DNA of 13,946 nucleotides from positions 1 through 13,946 of the forward strand of contig CAIXMC010000236.1 of the NCBI GenBank assembly GCA_903920405.1. Reading direction: 5' to 3'. Of this stretch, positions 7,458 to 13,946 are shown piece by piece. Both the position numbers and the translations under genes were made by a program. The notes below the pieces were generated by a model that searched no databases, was not told the DNA's origin, and saw only the letters and a program-made list of their open reading frames with translations. The DNA comes from an uncultured beta proteobacterium. GTDB taxonomy: Bacteria; Pseudomonadota; Gammaproteobacteria; Burkholderiales; Burkholderiaceae_C. The stretch's first letter is position 1. Each line of letters begins with the position of its first letter.

Positions 7458-7676
7458 TCCGCACCAAGCACAGATGGCAAAAATGACGGTGTCTAGAATG
7501 GCATTTTTAGCTTGTCAAGAGCCAAGAAGGCGCTTCTACAAAGTGCCATTGGGCATTCCACGCGGATCAGGAAGTCTAAACTTCAGAGTGACAACAGCGT
7601 TCCCTGACGGCAGGGTAGCAATGTCCATCTGAGTAACATGCCGCAATGCCGTACAGTGCGGATCAGGAAGTCTGAA
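7444..7676. repeat. Three-copy inverted/direct repeat element at the trpS 3' end
   Basis: Positions 7444-7464 and 7656-7676 are exact reverse complements over 21 bases, and a third 16-base copy, GCGGATCAGGAAGTCT, lies at 7562-7577. The left pair bounds a possible 131-base element (7447-7577) with perfect 16-base terminal repeats; AACTTC occurs just outside both ends (7441-7446 and 7579-7584), like a short target duplication. Inside it AATGGCA (7497-7503) pairs with TGCCATT (7544-7550), giving a fold-back structure. The right segment contains a small hairpin CCCTG-ACGG-CAGGG (7602-7615). No coding frame was recognised. The trpS stop codon TGA lies in the left copy. Confidence 0.75.
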
Positions 7677-7693
7677 TTTATTCGCATAACAGA

Positions 7694-7790
7694 AAGTTTT
7701 CTACGTCAAAAAATTTACAAAATCCGGCTCTAACGCGCTCTGGTATTGCGTAGAGTGCTATGTTTTTTGAAATTATTGAGTAGAAAACTT
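7694..7790. repeat. 97-base imperfect palindrome between convergent genes
   Basis: AAGTTTTCTAC (7694-7704) and GTAGAAAACTT (7780-7790) are exact inverses. The similarity continues inward imperfectly through A/T-rich parts (AAAAAATTT against AAATTATT) to CTCTAACGC/GCGTAGAG near the centre, so almost the whole segment can fold into one long hairpin. It sits between the convergent trpS and the DUF3108 gene, where it could act as a two-way transcription barrier, or it may be a degenerate fold-back repeat. Confidence 0.6.
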
Positions 7791-7802
7791 ATTGTGAATC
7801 AC

Positions 7803-8822
7803 TTATTCGCCCATTGGACTGCCTGGTGCAGCTTCGCTTGAAACCCATTGCTGGTCAATGAAATCACCATTGGTTTCGGTCAGGCGGATTCGTGCAGGCA
7901 GGTAATTCAAGCTGGGTGCAAGCCAAATTTCAACCTTCTGATCGTAGGGATGGTCGGGGTTGCGTACCAATTTCAAGCCTTGCAGGGTGCCGCTGGGCAG
8001 ATGAAGCTCTTCGATGTCCCCAAAGGTAAAAAGCCACAGGTCTGCTGCACGGGGGCCAATGGTTTGCACTGACAGTGTCGTGCCTGGCTTGAATGGCTGA
8101 GCTACGCCAGAGACCAGTGCGGCAAGTTGCACCAAGACGCTTAAACGGTCTTGCGCACCGGTTTGCAGTTTGACATCGGGTGTGTTGGCGCTAAAAGTGA
8201 CCCATTGGCGCTCGTAATTGAAATGTGCTGCCACTTCACTGCGGAATTTGTCTGAAAAACGCTCGGGCATCAGTCCTTCATGACCTATCCGGCCACGGCT
8301 GGTTTGCGTTCGGGTGAAACCCAATGCACCAAAACTTAAGCGCGCACGGTAGTCGTTGTTGTTGTGCTGCCAGAGCAGTTCACCTTGAAGGGTATAGGGG
8401 AATTTATTGGAATCCACTTTGTAATTCAGTTTGACAGAAACCGGCAGGCCTTCAGTGGTAAAGACCATTTTGTTGGCAGAAGGGTGTGTTATCCCGGTGG
8501 GATGATCTGCCGCAGAGATAGGTTGAGCAGGGACTGCAATGACGCTATGCACTTGCGGGGCTGCAGCCTGTTTGGCTGTTGCCAGCGTGGTCATTTCTTT
8601 GGATGGGGACACCATAGCGACGGTATGAGGCTTGGGTTTGAGGGTGGGTTGCTGTGTGGAGGGTATATCTGCTGCGGGTGAGGTCAAGGCAATGGTTCGT
8701 GTGACAAATGCCATGTTTTGAACATTTTGATCCATGTGCAGACGCAACGTGACCCACTGCAATGCTGTCAGATGCAATAGGGTAATGCCTAATCCCAGAA
8801 AAAACCAGTGCCGCAGTGTCAT
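7803..8822 (-). CDS. DUF3108 domain-containing protein, membrane-anchored
   Basis: I recognise this as a DUF3108 family protein; its biochemical role is unknown. From the ATG at 8822 the product is 339 residues: a hydrophobic N-terminal segment at about 6-24 (WFFLGLGITLLHLTALQWV) that would anchor it in the inner membrane or serve as a signal; a low-complexity Pro/Thr/Ala/Ser-rich linker at about 35-125; and a beta-rich C-terminal domain from about 130 (LNYKVDSNKFPYTLQGELLW) to the end, predicted periplasmic. A GTG at 8858 would add 12 residues; AAAGG lies 11 bases before the ATG, so the shorter form is preferred, weakly. It lies 125 bases downstream of the diguanylate cyclase gene in the same direction; the gap shows no clear terminator or promoter. 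No functional link to the neighbours is evident. Confidence 0.8.
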   Translation of the reverse strand: MTLRHWFFLGLGITLLHLTALQWVTLRLHMDQNVQNMAFVTRTIALTSPAADIPSTQQPTLKPKPHTVAMVSPSKEMTTLATAKQAAAPQVHSVIAVPAQPISAADHPTGITHPSANKMVFTTEGLPVSVKLNYKVDSNKFPYTLQGELLWQHNNNDYRARLSFGALGFTRTQTSRGRIGHEGLMPERFSDKFRSEVAAHFNYERQWVTFSANTPDVKLQTGAQDRLSVLVQLAALVSGVAQPFKPGTTLSVQTIGPRAADLWLFTFGDIEELHLPSGTLQGLKLVRNPDHPYDQKVEIWLAPSLNYLPARIRLTETNGDFIDQQWVSSEAAPGSPMGE

Positions 8823-8947
8823 GATGATGGATGCCTTTCGCAGTAGGCCGTTACCCACTGCGAAATATTAACGTCAGGCAATGACCAAGACGGTCGTGAG
8901 TGTTGGCGTGGTGACGTTGCAGGCATTGGTAGCGCATGGCATTTGAT

Positions 8948-10939
8948 TTATCGACTGCAAATCCTGTAGCAGTTTTTGCCGCTCTCTTTGGCTTGGTACA
9001 AGGCACGGTCAGCCAGACGAAGCAGGGTATCTGGCTCGGTGGCGTTGTGGGGGTAAAGACTCACACCAATGCTGGCCCCTACTTGTGTACTTTGTCCGTT
9101 GATATCAAAGGTACATCCGATCGTTTGCAATAACCTATCCAGCAGCGGTCTGATGCTGTCAATGGCATCCAAGTCTGACAGCAGAATCACAAATTCATCG
9201 CCTCCGATTCGCGCTGCCGTGTCACAGGCACGCAGCACAGACACCATACGCTCTGCGACAGTTTTCAAAACCTGATCGCCAGCATCGTGACCCAGTGTGT
9301 CATTGACCTGTTTGAAACCATCCAGGTCAAGATAGCAAACGGCAACACTGGTGTGATGGCGCTGCGCTTTGGCAATTGCCTGGTTTAATCGGTCGGTCAG
9401 TAAAACGCGGTTAGGCAATTGCGTCAGCGTGTCATAGTGGGCTACACGTTCAAGCGACTGCTGCTGTGTTTTCAGATGGTGAATATTGGTTGCCATCCCA
9501 ACGTAATGCGTCACTTGGTAAGACTCATTCTTAACCGCGCTGATGTTCAAAATGACGGAATAAAACTCCCCAGACCTGGTGCGGTTCACCACTTCGCCCG
9601 TCCATGACCCATGGGTGGCGATGCTTTGCCACATGGCTTGGTAAAACCTGTCGGACTGCACATCAGACTTTAGAAAACGTGGGTTTTTGCCCAGAACTTC
9701 TGCCCGGCTGTAACCCGTGATGCGTGTGAATGCTGCATTCACATCGACGGTTCGTCGCTGCGCATCCGTGATCAAAATAGCTTCTTGCACATGAGCAAAG
9801 ACGTTGGCACCCTGGCGCAGACGCTGTTCAATTTCTTTTTGATAACTGACATCTGTGAGGATGCCGCTCCACACCACACTACCGTCACTTTGTGTTTGTG
9901 GTATGGCGTGGGAACGAATCCACTTGATGTCTCCTGTTGGGGTTTGAATACGGTACTCGTGTTCCCACTGGGTCATGTAGAAGATGGATTGATTGACCGA
10001 TGTGCGGTACTTGGCGCGATCTTCTTCCACAACGCACAGTGTCATCACGTTGTGGTCAAGATAGACGGCATCCTGACTGATACCGTAGAGGTTTTCAACA
10101 CCTTTGCTGAGGTAAGTAAACTGCCATTGCCCATCTGTTGCTGCGACACATTGATAGATCACACACGGCATCACGTCTGCCATGTCTGTCAAACTGTTTT
10201 GGTCGATACGCACTTCATGGACATCCACACACGAGCCAAGATAGCCTAAAAACACGCCATCGGTATCAAAGCGTGGCATACCATGATTGTGAATCCATCT
10301 GTATTGGCCGCTGTGGTGTCTGATTCGGAATTCCATCTGAAACGGCAAGCGCTGATCCAAGTGGCTCATGTAATGCTCCATGCAGCGCTGCACATCATCG
10401 GGGTGAACACCCTCTGTCCAGCCATTGCCTGTTTCTTGTGCCATTGTTCGCCCTGTGAAAACCAGCCAGCCTGCATTGAACCAGGTACACAGTCCGTCGG
10501 TGTCTGAAAGCCAAATCATCACCGGAGAGGCGTTGACCATGTTTTGCGGCGTGATGTCGGAATGCACCACCACTGCGCATCGCTGACCTGCCCAGACCGA
10601 GGGCGTGATGTGCATGTGAAAGCAGCGCTGATGATTGGGGATGTGGCAAGCGTAGGACTGCCTGAAGGTGTCAGATTGTCCCGACAACACCGATCGTATG
10701 CCTTCAAGCAACTCGTCATTGATTCCTGACAGGGTCAGAAAGTAGTTGGTACCGACATCCGGGTGTGCCGTGATGTGCCCGGGCAGACCCTGGAAATCTG
10801 CTTCATAACGCAGCCAGGCAGCATTGACCATCACAATCACACCTTGCAAGTCCAGTACGGCCACATGGTCTGAAACGGCATCAAGCACCGTGCGCAAGAG
10901 GTTGGATGAGGTATCAGTCTCAAAAGTCAATGCTGTCAT
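8948..10939 (-). CDS. Diguanylate cyclase with four PAS domains
   Basis: The product is 663 residues from the ATG at 10939, which has GAGGGG nine bases upstream; an in-frame TTG at 10987 would add 16 residues without such support. It joins two GTP into cyclic di-GMP. The order is: PAS 1 (about 12-130, GVIVMVNAAWLRYEADF), PAS 2 (about 135-245, ending in a PAC-like WIHNHGMPRFDTDGVFLG), PAS 3 (about 250-370, WIRSHAIPQTQSDG) and PAS 4 (about 375-495, GYSRAEVLGKNPRFLKSD), then GGDEF (about 500-663). The catalytic GGDEF is intact at 579-583 and the inhibitory I-site RxxD (RACD) at 570-573, so it should be active and feedback controlled. There is no EAL domain and no membrane segment, so it is a soluble sensor of an unknown cytoplasmic signal; I see no heme- or flavin-specific residues I would trust. 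It lies 67 bases downstream of the thioredoxin-TPR gene in the same direction. Confidence 0.93.
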   Translation of the reverse strand: MTALTFETDTSSNLLRTVLDAVSDHVAVLDLQGVIVMVNAAWLRYEADFQGLPGHITAHPDVGTNYFLTLSGINDELLEGIRSVLSGQSDTFRQSYACHIPNHQRCFHMHITPSVWAGQRCAVVVHSDITPQNMVNASPVMIWLSDTDGLCTWFNAGWLVFTGRTMAQETGNGWTEGVHPDDVQRCMEHYMSHLDQRLPFQMEFRIRHHSGQYRWIHNHGMPRFDTDGVFLGYLGSCVDVHEVRIDQNSLTDMADVMPCVIYQCVAATDGQWQFTYLSKGVENLYGISQDAVYLDHNVMTLCVVEEDRAKYRTSVNQSIFYMTQWEHEYRIQTPTGDIKWIRSHAIPQTQSDGSVVWSGILTDVSYQKEIEQRLRQGANVFAHVQEAILITDAQRRTVDVNAAFTRITGYSRAEVLGKNPRFLKSDVQSDRFYQAMWQSIATHGSWTGEVVNRTRSGEFYSVILNISAVKNESYQVTHYVGMATNIHHLKTQQQSLERVAHYDTLTQLPNRVLLTDRLNQAIAKAQRHHTSVAVCYLDLDGFKQVNDTLGHDAGDQVLKTVAERMVSVLRACDTAARIGGDEFVILLSDLDAIDSIRPLLDRLLQTIGCTFDINGQSTQVGASIGVSLYPHNATEPDTLLRLADRALYQAKESGKNCYRICSR

Positions 10940-11006
10940 GATGGGAAACCCCTCGAATTCTGGTTGTTCATTATTGTTCAGCACCAACGCAGTGTCGGTC
11001 GCGCCT

Positions 11007-11963
11007 TCAATTGAGCATCATGCTCAAACGCCTACGGTAGGTCGATACCAGCGCCGACTTGGGGTCTTCTGGCGTGGCGGTTTTGCCAAGAACCTCAATG
11101 CCACCATGGGTTTTACCAGGAATTTGCGCAGTGGTCTTGGGTTTGGGTGGGGTGAGCAATTCCAAAATGGCCACCATATTTTTGCGTGGGGACTCGTCAG
11201 CCCATTTTTTGTCACGCATGATGATGTCAAGCAGTTCGTCCATCGCAGCCGTCCATTCCCCTTGGGTCATCAACCAGCGTGCTTTGGCAAAGCGGGTTTC
11301 AAAGTCGCGTTTGTTGGCTGCAATTTTTTCATCAAATTGGGCTGTAACCCAAGTGGCATAAGCGCTTCCAGCTATAAATAAAATAGCATCCAGCCAGTAC
11401 GCCAAGGCTACAAAACGCAATTGTTTTGGAATTTCTGACAGTTTGGGGGCCAAGGCAGCCTGTGCCTCTTCCACACCGCCCAGTTCAAGGAGCAATCGGA
11501 CGTAGTCGTAGCGAATGTCGTCATTGCCCGGATCGGTAGCCAGCGCATCACAGAGCAGGTTCATGGCGGCTTGGGGGTTGCCGGATGCCAAGAGGGCTTT
11601 TGCTTCGTCGGTGTCAGTCAGAGCGCTGAGTTCACCTGTACTGGGCAGATGTTGATCAAGAAAAGTACGCACCTGGCTGGCACTTTGCACGCCTGCAAAG
11701 GCATTGACAGCCTTGCCGTCCATCATCAAAATGCAGGTAGGAATGCTGCGTACGCCAAAGGCCTGGGCAAGCTGCGGCTCTTCGTCCGAGTTGATTTTGA
11801 CCAAAATAAATCTACCCTGGTATTCTTGTTCCATCTGCTCCAAAAGAGGTCCAAGCGCTTTGCATGGACCGCACCACGGGGCATGAAAATCAATCAAAAT
11901 CGGGGTGTTCAGGGAAGCCGCCATCACATCGGTTTCAAAATTTTGCAGGGTGACATTCTTCAT
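11007..11963 (-). CDS. CnoX/YbbN-like thioredoxin-TPR protein
   Basis: The product is 318 residues: a thioredoxin domain (1-108) with an intact active site WCGPC at 30-34 and the conserved cis-proline at 75 (SIPT), followed by TPR-like helices (about 112-265: EAKALLASGNPQAAMNLLCDAL, DDIRYDYVRLLLELGGVEEA) and a variable tail. This architecture is that of CnoX (YbbN), which protects proteins from oxidative aggregation and passes them to GroEL and DnaK. The E. coli protein has lost the CxxC pair, whereas some alphaproteobacterial forms keep it; this one should be redox active. The start at 11963 has GGAG nine bases upstream. Residues about 193-211 (ILFIAGSAYATWVTAQ) are encoded by a stretch resembling an intergenic repeat. 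It is divergent from purE over 44 bases. Confidence 0.9.
   Translation of the reverse strand: MKNVTLQNFETDVMAASLNTPILIDFHAPWCGPCKALGPLLEQMEQEYQGRFILVKINSDEEPQLAQAFGVRSIPTCILMMDGKAVNAFAGVQSASQVRTFLDQHLPSTGELSALTDTDEAKALLASGNPQAAMNLLCDALATDPGNDDIRYDYVRLLLELGGVEEAQAALAPKLSEIPKQLRFVALAYWLDAILFIAGSAYATWVTAQFDEKIAANKRDFETRFAKARWLMTQGEWTAAMDELLDIIMRDKKWADESPRKNMVAILELLTPPKPKTTAQIPGKTHGGIEVLGKTATPEDPKSALVSTYRRRLSMMLN
11333..11387 (-). repeat. Repeat-like stretch inside the CnoX-like gene
   Basis: On the minus strand this reads GCTAT-(7)-ATAGC, then 31 bases, then CAATTTG, with the same spacing from ATAGCT to AATTTG as the intergenic repeat at 1032-1087; 20 of the 37 bases after ATAGCT agree, including the CCAATTTG end. 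It also carries AAGCGCTTATGCCACT, close to the GCGCTTATTCC core I remember for Comamonadaceae repeats. It is read through in frame (residues about 193-211) without a stop. Confidence 0.45.
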
Positions 11964-12007
11964 GTTGTGTAGCTCCAGAGTGAAAAAAGTTCAGGTATAA
12001 ACGTCAA
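11964..12007. promoter_or_regulatory. 44-base divergent promoter region between the cnoX-like gene and purE
   Basis: Towards purE there is TATAAA at 11996-12001, only six bases before the ATG, without a recognisable -35 and without a Shine-Dalgarno, so a leaderless or very short transcript is possible. Towards the cnoX-like gene TTGACG (12002-12007 on the minus strand) could be a -35, but the matching -10 (TTCACT) is poor. I see no clear PurR-type operator. Confidence 0.3.
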
Positions 12008-12499
12008 ATGAAATCTATCCAAATCGGTGTGCTGATGGGTTCTAGCTCAGACTGGGACACTTTACAGCACGCAGTCCATATTCTCGAACAGTTCGGCATT
12101 TTCCATGAGGCACGGGTCATCTCTGCCCACAGAATGCCAGATGATATGTTTGCTTATGCCCAAAGCGCTGCGGGCCGGGGATTAAAAGCCATTATCGCCG
12201 GAGCGGGCGGAGCTGCCCACTTGCCGGGTATGTTGGCCGCCAAAACCACTGTTCCTGTGCTGGGGGTTCCTGTGGCTTCCAGACACTTGAGCGGTATTGA
12301 TTCGCTGCACAGCATTGTGCAAATGCCCAGAGGCATTCCGGTGGCCACTTTTGCTATTGGCGCAGCAGGTGCTGCCAATGCCGCACTCTTTGCCATCGCC
12401 ATGCTGGCCAATTCAGACATGGCGCTGCGTGCCAAACTGGAAGACTTTCGCGCCAAACAAACCCAAACCGCACGTGCCATGACACTGCCCCCACCATGA
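12008..12499 (+). CDS. purE: N5-carboxyaminoimidazole ribonucleotide mutase
   Basis: Class I PurE, 163 residues, moves the carboxyl group of N5-CAIR to C4 to give CAIR in purine synthesis; it acts as a cytoplasmic homo-octamer. Visible are the phosphate and carboxylate binding GSSSDW at 11-16, SAHRMP at 39-44 with the conserved His41-Arg42, and AGAGGAAHLPGM at 64-75, followed by GVPVASRHLSGIDSLHSIVQMP. The presence of purK immediately after it confirms the two-step PurK/PurE route rather than the one-step class II enzyme. The stop TGA overlaps the purK ATG in ATGA (12496-12499), which implies coupled translation. The start at 12008 begins directly with the expected strand (KSIQIGVLMGSSSD). 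Confidence 0.97.
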   Translation: MKSIQIGVLMGSSSDWDTLQHAVHILEQFGIFHEARVISAHRMPDDMFAYAQSAAGRGLKAIIAGAGGAAHLPGMLAAKTTVPVLGVPVASRHLSGIDSLHSIVQMPRGIPVATFAIGAAGAANAALFAIAMLANSDMALRAKLEDFRAKQTQTARAMTLPPP

Positions 12500-13692
12500 A
12501 CCATCCCATTTTTTTGCCTGGTGCCACCTTGGGCGTGATGGGCGGCGGCCAACTGGGGCGCATGTTTGTTCAGGCCGCCCAAGCCATGGGCTATGTGACT
12601 GTGGTGCTTGACCCCGATGACAACAGCCCGGCAGGCCTCATCAGTCACCACCACATTCCCACCGATTATGCTGATGCGAAAGGTCTGTCACAGCTCATGC
12701 AGCGCTGTGCGGCCATCACCACCGAATTTGAAAACGTTCCTGCGCACGCCCTGGCCACGTTGAGCGCTACCCATTCCATTGCGCCATCAGCCCAATCTGT
12801 AGCCGTTGCCCAGGATCGCATCAAGGAAAAAGAGCATCTCAAGCGCAGTGGTGTGCCAACATCCCCTTATGCGGTGATTGAAATCGCCGATCACTTGTCA
12901 GATGTTCCCGATAACCTCCTGCCAGGCATTTTGAAAACCGCCCGTCTGGGGTATGACGGCAAAGGGCAGGTTCGTGTGACCACCCGTGTTGAATTGGCAA
13001 GCGCCTGGGATGCCTTGAACCGTGTGCCCTGTGTGCTTGAAAAAATGCTGCCGCTGGCCATGGAGTGCTCGGTCATTGTGGCGCGTGCTCACAACGGGGA
13101 GTGCGTGCATTATTGGCCGCAGCGCAATAGACATCGTGATGGCATTTTGGCCATCACCCAGGCTTATTATGAAAATGTGCCTGCAGCCCTTGCGCATCAA
13201 GCAATAGAAGCCACCAAAAGGATAGCAAAAGAACTCAATTATGTGGGCGTTTTGTGCGTTGAGTATTTTGTGCTGCAGGAAGGTTCACCCGAATGTGCCG
13301 CCCTGGGCGCATTGGTGGTCAATGAAATGGCCCCTCGCCCGCACAACAGCGGCCACTACACCATTGATGCCTGTGATGTGTCGCAGTTTGAGCTTCAAGT
13401 GCGCACACTGGCCGGCCTGCCCTTGGTGCAACCGCGCCAGCACAGCGCTGCGGTCATGCTGAATTTGCTGGGTAATGTCTGGTTGAATGCGTCGTCCGAT
13501 GCAGCCACACCCTCCACACCGCACTGGGAGAAAGTGTTGGCACTGCCAGGCGTTCATTTGCACCTGTACGGCAAACTTCAAGCCCGCAAAGGCCGAAAAA
13601 TGGGACACCTGACCGTGACAGCGCCCACAGCATCCCAAGCCAATGCCACAGCATTGGAAGCTGCACGCTGTCTGGGGATGGATGCATTTTGA
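12496..13692 (+). CDS. purK: N5-carboxyaminoimidazole ribonucleotide synthase
   Basis: This ATP-grasp enzyme carboxylates aminoimidazole ribonucleotide with bicarbonate and ATP to N5-CAIR, the substrate of PurE. The product is 398 residues, somewhat longer than E. coli PurK (355), with insertions such as QEGSPECAALGA (about 259-270). Seen: the N-terminal glycine-rich GVMGGGQLGRM at 13-23, EFENVP, the ATP-binding loop YDGKGQ at 153-158, and the hallmark NEMAPRPHNSGHYTIDAC from 276. The gene overlaps purE by four bases. No simple rho-independent terminator follows; the downstream 250 bases hold hairpin repeats that may serve instead. Confidence 0.96.
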   Translation: MNHPIFLPGATLGVMGGGQLGRMFVQAAQAMGYVTVVLDPDDNSPAGLISHHHIPTDYADAKGLSQLMQRCAAITTEFENVPAHALATLSATHSIAPSAQSVAVAQDRIKEKEHLKRSGVPTSPYAVIEIADHLSDVPDNLLPGILKTARLGYDGKGQVRVTTRVELASAWDALNRVPCVLEKMLPLAMECSVIVARAHNGECVHYWPQRNRHRDGILAITQAYYENVPAALAHQAIEATKRIAKELNYVGVLCVEYFVLQEGSPECAALGALVVNEMAPRPHNSGHYTIDACDVSQFELQVRTLAGLPLVQPRQHSAAVMLNLLGNVWLNASSDAATPSTPHWEKVLALPGVHLHLYGKLQARKGRKMGHLTVTAPTASQANATALEAARCLGMDAF

Positions 13693-13766
13693 GGTTTTGG
13701 CCAGCCGTGACAAGGCCATCGCGGCACGGTGGGCAGACCCGACGACCAAAAGCTACTCCATCCAAA

Positions 13767-13830
13767 GCCCCAAAGGGGCGTGGCATACCAGCCCAGGGTG
13801 CAACCCTGGGAACTGGGAACTGGGAACGGG
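13767..13830. repeat. Hairpins and short tandem repeat downstream of purK
   Basis: GCCCC-AAA-GGGGC (13767-13779) and CCCAGGGT-GCA-ACCCTGGG (13792-13810) are perfect small hairpins. The unit GGGAACT is repeated almost three times at 13808-13830. The CCCAGGGTGCAACCCTGGG palindrome resembles short dispersed repeats I have seen in other genomes. The window ends in CCCAGG (13941-13946), which could be the start of another copy. Neither hairpin has a following T run. From 13693 to 13766 I see nothing. Confidence 0.65.
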
Positions 13831-13845
13831 ATGGAAGTTTGCAAT

Positions 13846-13919
13846 GCGTTCTGAAGGAACGCCGCATAGGCCGGTCGCGGATGGGTTGTGCGGCGATATG
13901 CAGCGTTCCTTCAGAACGC
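13846..13919. repeat. REP-like hairpin pair in inverted orientation (BIME-like)
   Basis: GCGTTCTGAAGGAACGC (13846-13862) is a six-pair hairpin with a five-base loop, and its exact reverse complement lies at 13903-13919. Inward, GCCGCA (13861-13866) pairs with TGCGGC (13889-13894), so the whole can also fold as one long stem. This is the organisation of bacterial interspersed mosaic elements built from REP sequences, which are often spread by RAYT transposases; none is encoded in the window. Confidence 0.7.
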
Positions 13920-13946
13920 GGAAATGGCCGGGGTGTTTTTCCCAGG

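Noticed and set aside
7458-7802. Small RNA or tRNA gene in the trpS-DUF3108 gap
   Set aside because: The gap is explained by inverted repeats; no cloverleaf or tRNA consensus (such as GGTTCGAATCC) is seen.
13454-13867. Minus-strand frames reaching from purK into the downstream repeats
   Set aside because: They overlap purK and the hairpin repeats, have no family resemblance and no ribosome binding site.

Overview
The window looks like a chromosomal segment of a betaproteobacterium, probably Burkholderiales and perhaps Comamonadaceae (Rhodoferax/Polaromonas-like). Three things point there: the order yciO - M50 protease - trpS, an overlapping purE-purK pair, and an intergenic repeat around 1032-1087 of a type I remember from Comamonadaceae genomes. 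This assignment rests on recollection of gene order and sequence style, not on a search.

Layout. Positions 1-183 hold a nested inverted-repeat element cut by the window edge. rfbC (202-753, minus) is a dTDP-rhamnose pathway epimerase with no rhamnose gene upstream of it. A roughly 480-base gap (754-1234) holds a second element sharing the terminal sequence of the first. From 1235 the plus strand carries yciO, then a large AT-rich single-chain restriction-modification enzyme (1966-5433) with its own promoter-like sequence, an M50 site-2 protease and trpS. The restriction gene splits what I recall as a conserved housekeeping run (yciO - M50 - trpS), so it is probably an acquired insertion. Positions 7458-7802 are filled by two palindromic repeat structures, one of which supplies the trpS stop codon.

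On the minus strand follow a DUF3108 envelope-type protein, a four-PAS diguanylate cyclase and a CnoX-like thioredoxin-TPR protein. The last is divergent, over only 44 bases, from purE-purK, which carry out two consecutive steps of purine synthesis. The final 250 bases form a cluster of REP-like hairpins.

How the genes relate. Most are unrelated housekeeping functions: tRNA charging, purine synthesis, stress chaperoning, c-di-GMP signalling and sugar nucleotide synthesis. The accessory content is the restriction-modification gene and an unusual number of distinct repeat families, at least five, including one apparently embedded in the reading frame of the CnoX-like gene. I see no transposase, CRISPR array, tRNA or rRNA. 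I do not see a clear multi-gene novel defence system; the restriction enzyme appears to stand alone.
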